Below are positions 55,254-64,000 of a stretch of DNA of 64,000 nt, in pieces (the stretch's first letter is position 1; every line of letters starts with the position of its first letter). The stretch is from Agromyces sp. ISL-38 (GTDB taxonomy: Bacteria > Actinomycetota > Actinomycetes > Actinomycetales > Microbacteriaceae). The translations under genes were made by a program, and so were the position numbers. The notes under the pieces were generated by a model, which made no database searches, had not been told where the DNA came from, and was given only the letters and a program-made list of their open reading frames with translations. The DNA is taken from NCBI RefSeq assembly GCF_018613935.1, contig NZ_JAGGPF010000009.1:496001-560000 (forward strand), read 5' to 3'.

Positions 55254-55282
55254 CATTATACCTCGTGACCCGGGACAGCAAA
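55254..55282 (-). promoter_or_regulatory. Promoter of the BMP-udp-add operon
   Basis: On the minus strand a perfect -10 TATAAT lies at 55257-55262, about 65 bases before the ATG. TTGACG is 22 bases upstream of it, too far for an ideal -35, and TTTGCT at 16 bases is an alternative. The site is one of the few AT-rich spots in the region. Confidence 0.5.
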
Positions 55283-55316
55283 CGTCAACGGAGTCGGCCG
55301 CGCTCGCCGGAAACGA

Positions 55317-55352
55317 CGGATGCCCCGTGGCTCGTGAGCCACGGGGCATCCG
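55317..55352. terminator. Perfect 17-bp hairpin terminator after rplL
   Basis: The two 17-base arms (GATGCCCCGTGGCTC / GAGCCACGGGGCATC cores) leave a two-base loop. It lies 57 bases after the rplL stop and is followed on the minus strand by TCGTTTCC. It separates the ribosomal-protein transcript from the BMP promoter. Confidence 0.85.
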
Positions 55353-55408
55353 TGCGTTTCAGGTGACGCAGGTCACCTCAAGCTGAGACCCTCTCGCGAG
55401 GGCCGCGA

Positions 55409-55792
55409 TTACTTGAGGGTGACGGTGGCGCCGGCCTCTTCGAGAGCGGCCTTCGCCTTGTCAGCGGCTTCCTTGGTTGCGCCCTCGAGCACAGCCTTGG
55501 GAGCGCCGTCGACGACGGCCTTGGCCTCGCCGAGGCCGAGCGAGGTGAGCTCGCGCACGACCTTGATGACCTGGATCTTCTTCTCGCCAGCGGCCTCGAG
55601 CACGACGTCGAACGCCGTCTGCTCCTCGACCTCTTCAGCAGCAGCCGCGGGGCCGGCAACGCCGGCAACGGCGACAGGGGCAGCCGCGGTGACCTCGAAG
55701 GTCTCCTCGAACGCCTTGACGAACTCCGAGAGCTCGATGAGGGTCAGGCCCTTGAACTGCTCGAGCAGTTCTTCAGTGGACAGCTTCGCCAT
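55409..55792 (-). CDS. rplL: 50S ribosomal protein L7/L12
   Basis: A 127-residue stalk protein: N-terminal dimer helix domain ([20 protein letters not shown]), Ala-rich hinge ([19 protein letters not shown]) and the conserved C-terminal domain [20 protein letters not shown] and [30 protein letters not shown] precedes the ATG. It follows rplJ by 50 bases. Confidence 0.98.
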   Translation of the reverse strand: MAKLSTEELLEQFKGLTLIELSEFVKAFEETFEVTAAAPVAVAGVAGPAAAAEEVEEQTAFDVVLEAAGEKKIQVIKVVRELTSLGLGEAKAVVDGAPKAVLEGATKEAADKAKAALEEAGATVTLK

Positions 55793-55842
55793 GATTCTTC
55801 TCCTTAGATTCTGTGGTTACTCACCGCTTGAGAGGCTCTCGC

Positions 55843-56358
55843 CTACGCAGCGGACTCCTGCTTCTCACGCAGCGCGTCGACCGTGCGAACGGCCTTCGAC
55901 AGCGGTGCGTTGAACAGATATGCGGCTCCGAACAGCGAGGCCTTGAATGCGCCGGCGAGCTTCGCCAGCAGCACTTCGCGGGACTCGAGGTCGGCGAGCT
56001 TGCCTACCTCTTCTGCGGTCAGGGGCTTGCCATCGAAATAGCCGCCCTTGACCACGAGGAGGGGGTTCGCCTTGGCGAAGTCACGCAGTGCCTTCGCGAC
56101 GGCGACCGGGTCACCGTGCACGAATGCGATCGCGGAGGGACCGGCGAGCTCGTCATCGAACGACGAGATGCCGGCGTTGTTCGCCGCGATCTTGGTCAGC
56201 GTGTTCTTCACCACGGCGTAGCTCGCGTCCTCACTGATGGACTTGCGCAGCGTCTTGAGCTGGGCAACAGTGAGGCCGCGGTATTCGGTCAGCAGAACGG
56301 CGGTCGAGCTCTCGAACAGGTTCGTGAGTTCGGCAACCGAGGCTTCCTTGTTCGCCAT
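55843..56358 (-). CDS. rplJ: 50S ribosomal protein L10
   Basis: 171 residues. [20 protein letters not shown] and [20 protein letters not shown] are typical of L10, the rRNA-binding base of the stalk; the C-terminal helix ([20 protein letters not shown]) carries L12 dimers. The ATG at 56358 has AAGGAG upstream; the frame running to 56550 crosses the leader attenuator and is not coding. Expression is likely autoregulated through the leader. Confidence 0.97.
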   Translation of the reverse strand: MANKEASVAELTNLFESSTAVLLTEYRGLTVAQLKTLRKSISEDASYAVVKNTLTKIAANNAGISSFDDELAGPSAIAFVHGDPVAVAKALRDFAKANPLLVVKGGYFDGKPLTAEEVGKLADLESREVLLAKLAGAFKASLFGAAYLFNAPLSKAVRTVDALREKQESAA

Positions 56359-56570
56359 GGCCACTCCTTGTGTCTTCAACGTGCATCGCGGAAGCGGTGC
56401 ACGGCCTGGAGCCGCTGGAAACCTGGGGAGAAAGAAAAAAGCTCCGGCGCAGTTGCGCGGAGCTCGGCCCGGATACCTCGGGAAGTCTTCGTCACACCTG
56501 CGCGGGCCCTTGCTTTCGCAAGACTTCGGTCGTGTTCGCCCTGCTTTCACAGCGCGCGCACGAACAACCA
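56359..56570 (-). ncRNA. rplJL leader (L10-leader-like) region
   Basis: The 5' leader on the minus strand contains a GAAA-tetraloop hairpin (CTTGC-GAAA-GCAAG, 56510-56523), a conserved-looking GTGTGACGAAGACTTCCCG stretch and then the attenuator hairpin. Leaders of this kind bind L10-L12 and regulate the operon. The secondary structure was judged by eye. Confidence 0.5.
56435..56464 (-). terminator. Attenuator hairpin in the rplJL leader
   Basis: On the minus strand AGCTCC-GCGC-AACT-GCGC-C-GGAGCT is followed directly by TTTTTTC, a classical intrinsic terminator about 80 bases before the rplJ start. Placed inside a leader, it implies conditional read-through. Confidence 0.85.
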
Positions 56571-56643
56571 GCGGTCTTCGGCTCCAACAAGGCTAACGGA
56601 TGCCTCGCCCCCTCGCAAATCGGCGCGACCGTCGCCGAGGGCC

Positions 56644-57411
56644 TCAGCCGTCGTTGATGCGATAGCCGATGCCGCGAACGGTCTCGAGGAGGTGGCTCGA
56701 CTCCGGCGCAGCGGTCTCGAACTTCTTGCGCACGCGAGTGACGAGCACTCGCGTCGCGGCGACACTTCCGTCGTCGTGGACGGCCAGCGCGCTCGCGAGC
56801 TCCTCGACGCCCACGACGCGCGGGCTGGCCCGCATCAGGCAGTGCACGAGCAGGAACTCGCGCGGCGTGAGCGTCACGGTCGCGTCGCCGATGGACACCT
56901 TGAACGCCTGCGGGTCGAGGATGAGCTCGCCCACTCTGAGCGGGCGTGCGGAGGGCTCCATCCGGATGCCGCAGGCTCGAACCGCCGCGATCAGCTGCTC
57001 GGCTCGGCACGGGAGGGCGAGGATCGATCGCGCGCCCCGCGCGATGGCCTGGTACGCGAGCTCGGTGGCGTTCTCGTGCGTCGCGAGGCCGACGATCACC
57101 GGCACGTCGCTCGATGCGGCCATCGCCTCGATGAAGCTGAGGAAGTCCACATTGACCATGTCGGTCGGAGCCACGATCGCCGCCGGCTCAGCCGACCTTG
57201 CCGCGAGCAGCGCACCGATCGCGTCGCGGTATCCGTGGATCTCGAATCCGTGGGTCTCGAACGAGTCGACCGGATGCCCCGGGGCGGATCGCGACTCGAT
57301 GAAGAGCACTCGCGCGGGCCAGCGAGGCGCCGCGAGGGCGATCTTCGGCGCTCCGTCGTGCGCGTGGGCACGGTCGCCCGCGGCCGCCGTGTTGCCGGAC
57401 TCGACGAGCAC
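56644..57411 (-). CDS. Atypical response-regulator-like protein with OmpR/PhoB-type DNA-binding domain
   Basis: 255 residues. The C-terminal winged helix is clear (LRVGELILDPQAFKVSIGDA, LTPREFLLVHCLMRASPRVV, TRVLVTRVRKKF, LLETVRGIGYRIND). The first 140 residues fold like a receiver but lack the N-terminal acidic pair, have no standard phospho-Asp block (AAIVAPTDMVNVDFL) and have Leu where the conserved Lys should be (ILALPCRAEQL). It is probably phosphorylation-independent. No kinase gene is adjacent. The start is uncertain within the first 30 residues. Confidence 0.82.
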   Translation of the reverse strand: MLVESGNTAAAGDRAHAHDGAPKIALAAPRWPARVLFIESRSAPGHPVDSFETHGFEIHGYRDAIGALLAARSAEPAAIVAPTDMVNVDFLSFIEAMAASSDVPVIVGLATHENATELAYQAIARGARSILALPCRAEQLIAAVRACGIRMEPSARPLRVGELILDPQAFKVSIGDATVTLTPREFLLVHCLMRASPRVVGVEELASALAVHDDGSVAATRVLVTRVRKKFETAAPESSHLLETVRGIGYRINDG

Positions 57412-57555
57412 GCCGTGTGATCCCTCCCGCGAGACGATCGCCTCGTTCAGACGAATGTGCTGCCGGCGTGCGCCGACCTATCCATAGAAGGACGTCTCGA
57501 TGAACTCGACGTGAACGGCGGCTTTCTGCTCCCCATCGAATGCGGGGCATTCCAT

Positions 57556-57603
57556 TAGTTGACGAAAGTCCACTATCCGAATATAGTTGACCATCGTCAA
57601 TCA
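57556..57603 (+). promoter_or_regulatory. Promoter with two MarR-type operators for the efflux-pump operon
   Basis: -35 TTGACG (57559-57564) and -10 TATAGT (57582-57587) are 17 bases apart. Two palindromic sites overlap them: TAGTTGAC-N4-GTCCACTA (57556-57575) and TAGTTGAC-N4-GTCAATCA (57584-57603), 28 bases apart. Repression by the MarR protein encoded after the pump is the likely mechanism. Confidence 0.8.
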
Positions 57604-57617
57604 ATAACGGGAGTTCC

Positions 57618-59462
57618 ATGGCCACCGCCCCAAGCACGACCACGCGCACGAAGAAGCCGGATGCCGCGGCATCCGTCGAGCTCACGGAAAGCGGCATGAC
57701 GCACCGTCAGGTGCTCTCCGCACTCTCGGGCCTGCTGCTCGGCATGTTCGTCTCGATGATCGCCACGACGGTGGTCGGCACATCGCTGCCGCTCATCATC
57801 GCCGACCTCGAGGGCGACCAGGCCTCGTTCACGTGGGTGGTCACGGCGACCCTGCTCGCGACCACGGTGTCGACGCCCATCTGGGGCAAGCTCGCCGACC
57901 TCTTCAACCGCAAGCTGCTGCTGCAGCTCGCGCTCGTGATCTTCGTCGCGGCGTCGGCCATCGCCGGCTTCTCGCAAGACCCCGGCATGCTCATCACGAT
58001 GCGCGTGTTCCAGGGCCTCGGCGCCGGCGGCCTCGCCGCGCTCAGCCAGATCGTGATGGCCGACATCATCAGCCCGCGTGAGCGCGGCAAGTACGCCGGC
58101 CTCTTCGGCGCGGTCATGGCCGTGGCCACCGTCGGCGGCCCGCTGCTCGGCGGCGTCATCACCGACACGCTCGGCTGGCGCTGGAACTTCTTCGTCGGGC
58201 TCCCCATCGCGATCGTCGCCCTCATCCTGCTGCAGCGCACCCTGCACCTGCCGAAGCGCCCGACGACCAAGGTCTCGATCGACTACCTCGGCATCGTGCT
58301 CATCACGGCGGGCGTCTCGCTGCTGCTGCTCTGGGTGAGCTTCGCAGGAAACCAGTTCGAGTGGAACTCACTCGAGAGCTACCTCATGGTCGGCGGCGCC
58401 GCCCTGCTGCTGCTCGTGGCGGTCTTCGTCGAGCTCAAGGCGAAGGAGCCCGTCATCCCGCTCGGGCTGTTCAAGAACCGCACGTTCACGCTCGCGGTCA
58501 TCGCGAGCATTTCAGTGGGCGTCGCGATGTTCGGCACGGCTGTGTTCCTCAGCCAGTACATGCAGCTCGCTCGCGGCGCGACGCCCACCGAGTCGGGCCT
58601 GCTCACCATCCCGATGATGGGCGGGCTGCTCATCGCCTCCACCGTGGTCGGCGGGCTCATCAGCCGGCGCGGCAAGTGGAAGGCCTTCATGGTCACCGGC
58701 GGCGCGCTGATCGTCGCCGGCAGCCTGCTGCTGTCGCGGCTGCACTACGACACCGACTTCTGGTACGTGGGCGTCTCGATGTTCGTGCTCGGCGCTGGCG
58801 TCGGCATGGTCATGCAGAACCTCGTGCTCGTCGTGCAGAACACCACCGAGGTGAAGAACCTCGGCGTCGCCACGAGCGCCGTCACCTTCTTCCGCAGCCT
58901 CGGCGGCACGGTCGGCGTCGCCGTGATGGGGTCGGTGCTCGGCACGGTCGTCGCCGAGCAGATCAAGACCGGCATCGGGGGGCTCGCACCCGAGCAGCAG
59001 GCCGTCGCCGCGCAGACGCTCGGCTCGGGCACGATCCCGACGATCAGCGCGCTTCCCGACTACCTGCGCGTCGTCGTCGAGTCGGCGTACGGCACCGGCG
59101 TGGGCAACGTCTTCCTCGTGGCCGTGCCACTCGCGATCGTCACGCTCATCGCCGTGATCCTCCTGCCCAACACCGACCTCGGCACCCTGAGCGCCATCCA
59201 GCGCGCGAAGGCCGAGCGGGTCCGAACGGAACGAGCGGATGGCGCGGATGCCGCAGCGAGCCCGTCGTCCGATGACGCCCGGTCCGACGCCGAGGCGCGC
59301 CATCACCGCGAGGTCGAGGACGCGGAGGATGCCGCGATCGATGTCGCCGCGGCATCCGTCGCCCTCGCTCCGGTCGGCCTCGCGCACCCCGACGGCGCCG
59401 ACGGCGAGCGCGTGGGCGCGAACCGCGACTCCGGCCCTTCCGCCGGATCGCGCGACGAATAG
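57618..59462 (+). CDS. DHA2-type MFS multidrug efflux transporter (EmrB/QacA family)
   Basis: 614 residues with 14 membrane helices from about residue 30 to 530. Typical motifs: VVGTSLPLIIADLEGDQASF, GKLADLFNRKLLLQ (motif A), RVFQGLGAGGLAALSQIVMA (motif B/C region) and ERGKYAGLFGAVMAVATVGG (antiporter motif). The last 85 residues are a charged, disordered Ala/Asp/Glu-rich tail not usual for the family. It exports hydrophobic drugs or metabolites by proton antiport. A MarR gene follows by 9 bases in the same operon. Confidence 0.94.
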   Translation: MATAPSTTTRTKKPDAAASVELTESGMTHRQVLSALSGLLLGMFVSMIATTVVGTSLPLIIADLEGDQASFTWVVTATLLATTVSTPIWGKLADLFNRKLLLQLALVIFVAASAIAGFSQDPGMLITMRVFQGLGAGGLAALSQIVMADIISPRERGKYAGLFGAVMAVATVGGPLLGGVITDTLGWRWNFFVGLPIAIVALILLQRTLHLPKRPTTKVSIDYLGIVLITAGVSLLLLWVSFAGNQFEWNSLESYLMVGGAALLLLVAVFVELKAKEPVIPLGLFKNRTFTLAVIASISVGVAMFGTAVFLSQYMQLARGATPTESGLLTIPMMGGLLIASTVVGGLISRRGKWKAFMVTGGALIVAGSLLLSRLHYDTDFWYVGVSMFVLGAGVGMVMQNLVLVVQNTTEVKNLGVATSAVTFFRSLGGTVGVAVMGSVLGTVVAEQIKTGIGGLAPEQQAVAAQTLGSGTIPTISALPDYLRVVVESAYGTGVGNVFLVAVPLAIVTLIAVILLPNTDLGTLSAIQRAKAERVRTERADGADAAASPSSDDARSDAEARHHREVEDAEDAAIDVAAASVALAPVGLAHPDGADGERVGANRDSGPSAGSRDE

Positions 59463-59471
59463 GATGCCCGC

Positions 59472-59981
59472 ATGACCGCCACCGCAGCGCCGGCCGCGCG
59501 TACGGCCACCGACACCGAGATCGCCGCGGTCGAGGAGCAGCTCCGATTGCTCTTCGTGCGCGTGCGAGCGGTGTGGAAGGAGGCCGCGGCGGCGGTGCAC
59601 CCCGACCTGCAGCCCGTGGGCTACAAGATCCTCGCGGCCGTCGTGCGCCGTGGCCCCATGCAGGCCGGCGCTCTCGCCGACATGCTCGGCATCGACAAGA
59701 GCGTCGTCAGCCGCCAGCTGAAGCACCTCGAGACCCTCGGCCTCGCCGAGGTGCGCGTCGACCCCGCCGACGGACGCGCCCGCATCCTCGAGGCGACGCC
59801 GGCGGCGGTCGAGACAATGAGCCAGCGGGGATCGCGGATGCAGCAGCAGCTCTACGCACAGTTGCGCACGTGGCCCGGGCACGACGTCGACGAGCTCGCG
59901 CGACTGCTCGGCCGCCTCACGTCCGAGGTCGTCGGGCCCGCCGCGAGCTCGCCGCCGACTCCCGCCGACACGCTGGAGTGA
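59472..59981 (+). CDS. MarR family regulator of the efflux pump
   Basis: 169 residues: AAVEEQLRLLFVRVRAVWKE (dimer helix), LQPVGYKILAAVVRRGPMQA, the recognition segment ALADMLGIDKSVVSRQLKHL (about 70-90) and a wing with DPADGRARILEATP. Located directly after the pump gene, it probably represses the shared promoter through the TAGTTGAC palindromes and is released by pump substrates. Confidence 0.92.
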   Translation: MTATAAPAARTATDTEIAAVEEQLRLLFVRVRAVWKEAAAAVHPDLQPVGYKILAAVVRRGPMQAGALADMLGIDKSVVSRQLKHLETLGLAEVRVDPADGRARILEATPAAVETMSQRGSRMQQQLYAQLRTWPGHDVDELARLLGRLTSEVVGPAASSPPTPADTLE

Positions 59982-60029
59982 CCGTGTTCGCGCGGAGGAT
60001 GTGAACCGCGGCACTCAGCCGGAACACCG

Positions 60030-61597
60030 TCACTCCAGCGCGATCGGGCCGGCGCCGTCGTCTGCGGCGGCGGGCAGCCGCACCGTGAAGCGAGTGGAAC
60101 CCGGCTCGCTCTCGACGTCGACGGTGCCGTGGTGCGCTTCCACGACCGCCCGTACGATCGCGAGGCCGAGCCCGGTGCTGCCCGCGAGACGCGAGCGCGA
60201 GGAGTCGCCGCGCGCGAAGCGCTCGAAGAGCGACTCGGCCAGGGGCGGCGGGATGCCGGGACCGTCGTCCTCGACCGTGAGCACGACCTCGTCGCCGTCA
60301 CGATTGAGGGTCGCGACCACCTCGGTGCCCTCGGGCGTGTGGATGCGCGCGTTCGCGAGCAGGTTCGACACGACCTGCCGCAAGCGGGGCTCGTCGCCCA
60401 TCACGAGCGGGGCGGCATCCGGCATCCGCACCTCCCAATCGTGATCGGGGCCGGCGGCCTGCGCGTCGCCGACCGCCTCGCCGACGACCCGGCCGAGGTC
60501 GACTGACTGCGACGCGAGCTCGCGCCCCTCGTCGAGCCGGGCGAGCAGCAGCAGGTCCTCGACGAGCTCGGTCATGCGCACCGACTCCGACTCGATGCGG
60601 CCGATCGCGTGGATCACATCTGGCGGCAGGTCGCCGCCGTGCATCCTCGTGAGCTCGGCATAGCCGCGGATCGAGGCGAGCGGCGTGCGCAACTCGTGGC
60701 TCGCGTCGGCGACGAAGCGGCGCACCTTCTGCTCGCTGTGCTCACGGGCGGTGAGGGCGGATGCCACGTGGCCGAGCATGCGGTTGAACGCCGTGCCGAG
60801 CCGGCCGACCTCGGTGACCTCGTCGGCCTCGGCGACGCGCTCGGTGAGATCGACGTCGCCACGGTCGAGCGGACGCTCCGAGACTGCCTTCGCGGTTGCC
60901 GTCACGCGGGCGAGCGGGGCGAGCGCTCTGCCGACGACGAACCATCCGACCCCGATGGCGAGCAACAGCCCCGCGACGGCGACGATCGCAACCGTCCAGG
61001 CGAGCTGCGCCGTCTGTGCGTTCACGTCGGCCTGCGGGAGCGCGAGCACGCTGCGCACCTGCGGCTGGGTCTGGAGGGCGAGTGCCCGATAGTCGCCGAG
61101 GGATCCGGCGGACACGGTGTGCGGTCTGCCGTCGGGCGGCACGGCCGCGAGCGCCGCCATCGCATCGCCGCTGGGCTGCAGGAGCTCGCCGGTCTCGCTG
61201 ATGTACCCCCCGCCGACGACGTCGCCCACAACGACCACGCCGATGGTGCCGACGGGCTGGCCGGGAACGCGCAGGAACTGGACCACGGCCGCCTCAGGAT
61301 CAGCGGGGACACCGGGCGGCGCGACGTCGGTGGCCCGGGCGGCCGTGGCGCGAAGGCTCGAGTCGAGCCGCTCCACCGACGACGTGTGGAAGACGAGCAC
61401 GGTGGCGATGCCGATGACGGCGCTCACCGCCACGAGGAGCCCCGCGACGATGACGAGCAGGCGGCGGCGGAGCGTCCACGGTCGGCGACGGCTCGTGGCA
61501 TCCGGAGCAACCGCACCGTCCGGCGCGACCGACTCGGTCTCGTGCACCCGCGCCTCCTCGCGCGCCGCCGCGGCGTAGCCGGGGTCGCCCGGCCGCG

Positions 61598-61601
<4 letters not shown>
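60030..61601 (-). CDS. Two-component sensor histidine kinase
   Basis: 523 residues. Two membrane helices (LLVIVAGLLVAVSAVIGIAT, about 46-68, and WTVAIVAVAGLLLAIGVGWF, about 200-222) enclose an extracytoplasmic sensor domain of about 130 residues. A HAMP region follows, then the H-box FVADASHELRTPLASIRGYA, N-box VSNLLANARIHT and G-boxes VEDDGPGIP and STGLGLAIV. Its ATG overlaps the stop of the response-regulator gene. The signal is unknown; layout matches TcrY/TrcS-type actinobacterial kinases. Confidence 0.95.
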
Positions 61602-62344
<743 letters not shown>

Positions 62345-62530
62345 ATCTCCAAGTATCCGCAGCTGCCTTTGCGTTTCCTATGACTGAGATGAGCGGATGC
62401 CGCGCACGGGTGCGGCGCCGCAGCCGCGACCGCGGCGCCGAACCCGCAGCGCCGCCGGAAGCCTGGACCCGCCGCCGGCGTGAACCTCAAGACCGGCAAG
62501 CCGAACCTTGCAGAGGCGGTAGGCGACGAC

Positions 62531-63104
62531 CTAGAGTCGTCCGTCCATGTCATCGATGAGGTCTATTTTGCGGTGTCCGGCCAGCGGCGCGTCGTCCCAG
62601 ATCTGCGCTTCGATGTAGCGCTCGGGGCCCCGGGAACCATCGGCGTTCCACACCTGGGGCAGCCCGTACTGGTCGATGAGGGCCAGGATTTCGTCGAGCG
62701 TGAAGGCCTGCCCCCAGTAGGGCCGCTCGTCAGCTAGGCGCAACGCGGGGAACAGGTCACCGTAGGTGAAGTTGATCGTCGATGGATCGAACTGATCGAG
62801 CCCGATCGCCAGCTCGCGCCCCTCGCGGTACCACTCCACGAGCCAGTCGCATGCCCCGAGGGTCATGTAGTGCGGCCGGGCCCTGACCGGTCTGCCGCCC
62901 CTTGCGGACGAACAAGTCCCGCGCTCGATCCTCAAGTTCGCATCGCACGGTCAGATAGTCGTCGGAACGGCGACTTGCGAAGACATCACCTCGATCACGG
63001 AGGCGCTCCAAGACCGTCTCGGCAACCTCGGCCGGCAGGTCCGAGAGGTTCCGAAAGGGTCCGCCGCGTCGCTCGTAGTAGTGATGTAACTCCAACGACC
63101 CCAC
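62531..63104 (-). pseudogene. Hypothetical protein interrupted by a +1 frameshift in a G run
   Basis: The N-terminal part reads MGSLELHHYYERRGGPFRNL to DRARDLFVRKG in one frame, and the rest continues in another as GGRPVRARPHYMTLGACDWL, GLDQFDPSTINFTYGDLFPA and YIEAQIWDDAPLAGHRKIDL. Removing one G from the GGGG run near 62910 joins the two into a single protein of about 190 residues. No family is recognised; size and acidic character recall small immunity-type proteins. Either a real frameshift or a sequencing error is possible. Confidence 0.6.
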
Positions 63105-63299
63105 CGCATCTCCTTCGCTGCTCGCCCCGCCCCAGCGGAGCCTACCTACTCACTCGCCGCCGCCCGGGCATCATCGCGGCCCAAGCGGGCGTGATCAATC
63201 GAATCCTCTCGTCGTGGCCAGGACGGCACCTATTGAAATCGCTGGCGCCCGATGACGACCGCGTCATCCGAGGCATCCGTCCGTCGCTACCCTTGACGG

Positions 63300-64000
63300 A
63301 TGACCCGGCCGAGTGAAACCGCGCGCCCGCACACGCAGCCGAACGCACCGGCGCTCGGACTGCTGCTCGATGTCGACGGACCCATCGCAAGCCCGGTCAG
63401 CCGCTCGATCGCGATTCCGACGATCACGCGCGACCTCGTTCGGCTCGCCGCGGCCGGCGTGCCGATCGTCTTCAACACGGGCCGCTCGGAGGCGTTCCTG
63501 CGCGAGCAGGTCGTCGGCCCGCTCCTCGAGGCCGGGCTTCCCGAGCATGCAAGGGTCTTCGCAGTCTGCGAGAAGGGCGCCGTCTGGTTCGAGATCACCG
63601 CTGCGGGCATGGGCGAGGTGCACGTCGCCGAGGAACTCGCCGTGCCGGCCGCGTACGGCCGCGCGATCGAGACGCTCGTCACCGAGCGCTTCGCGGGGCA
63701 GGTCTTCTTCGACGAGACGAAGCACGCGATGGTCTCGGTCGAGCAGCGTACCGAGATCACGAGCGAGCAGTACCGGCCCGTGCAGCGCGAGTTCGACGCG
63801 CTCGCATTCGCCGAGTTCGAGCGGCACGGACTCGGTGTGACCGACGGCGAGCGCAAGGCGGCGGCATCCGACGGCTCCGTCGACTTCCGCATCGACGCGA
63901 CGATCATCTCGACCGACATCGAGTCCGTGCTGCTCGGCAAGGACCTCGGCGCGCACCGGGCGATCGAGTGGCTCGAACGGCACGGCACCCTGCCGGTCGC
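63300..64000 (+). CDS. HAD-superfamily hydrolase-like protein, C-terminus cut by window edge
   Basis: About 233 residues are visible. ALGLLLDVDGPIASPVSRSI (residues 21-40) gives the DxD nucleophile motif of HAD phosphatases, and PIVFNTGRSEAFLREQVVGP gives motif II (T/S). The end IESVLLGKDLGAHRAIEWLE has the motif III lysine followed by helix. This order suits a Cof/trehalose-phosphatase-like sugar-phosphate phosphatase. The ATG at 63300 is preceded by only a weak site. Confidence 0.85.
   Translation, partial: MTRPSETARPHTQPNAPALGLLLDVDGPIASPVSRSIAIPTITRDLVRLAAAGVPIVFNTGRSEAFLREQVVGPLLEAGLPEHARVFAVCEKGAVWFEITAAGMGEVHVAEELAVPAAYGRAIETLVTERFAGQVFFDETKHAMVSVEQRTEITSEQYRPVQREFDALAFAEFERHGLGVTDGERKAAASDGSVDFRIDATIISTDIESVLLGKDLGAHRAIEWLERHGTLPV

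Overview
The window looks like a high-GC actinobacterial chromosome, most probably a member of the Microbacteriaceae (Agromyces-like). The basis is strong G/C third-position bias, a class Ib ribonucleotide reductase operon nrdHIEF, actinobacterial families (DUF3105, DUF2255, HhH-GPD protein, many LacI regulators) and a dispersed palindromic repeat with a GGTGGTTGAGTAGC end and a TATCGAAACC end. No taxonomic search was possible, so the genus is an inference.

Layout. 1-2,470 is an island of visibly lower GC with defence-type genes: a restriction-endonuclease-like protein cut by the window edge, a broken TIR-like gene, and a proteasome-like Ntn hydrolase fused to a SEC-C zinc motif. 2,592-7,380 is the nrdHIEF operon, with tandem NrdR boxes upstream and a free-standing GIY-YIG/NUMOD3 homing endonuclease between nrdE and nrdF. 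7,380-12,600 holds small single genes (alpha/beta hydrolase, DUF2255, MarR, HhH-GPD, VOC, CPBP protease) separated by repeats.

12,610-30,480 is a large pentose block, all on the minus strand: a YtfQRT/YjfF-type importer with its LacI gene, araD-araB-araA with a second LacI gene, a second importer (ChvE/GguA/GguB type) headed by a second araD, and a third LacI gene. Two operator families are visible (TTAGCGCTAA-type and TGTGACCGTTCACA-type), as are stem-loops after the binding-protein genes and a rho-independent terminator. The likely joint function is uptake of arabinose and related sugars and conversion to D-xylulose 5-phosphate.

30,580-42,790 holds an MFS transporter, an aldo/keto reductase, a cyclase, an APC permease, an SPFH protein, cystathionine gamma-synthase and beta-synthase (reverse transsulfuration/methionine), DUF3105 and DUF305 membrane proteins and an ABC exporter. 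43,000-46,000 is a LuxR regulator with a repeat-containing surface protein carrying an LAATG sorting signal. 46,020-50,711 is a CUT1 sugar importer with a divergent LacI gene. 50,870-51,203 is the remnant of an arabinofuranosidase-type gene. 51,440-55,194 is a nucleoside-salvage group (GntR, adenosine deaminase, uridine phosphorylase, BMP-type binding protein). 55,409-56,470 is rplJ-rplL with a leader attenuator. The end holds an atypical response regulator, a DHA2 efflux pump with its MarR gene, a two-component system, a frameshifted hypothetical gene and a HAD-like hydrolase cut by the window edge. No tRNA, rRNA, CRISPR array, IS element or prophage was seen.
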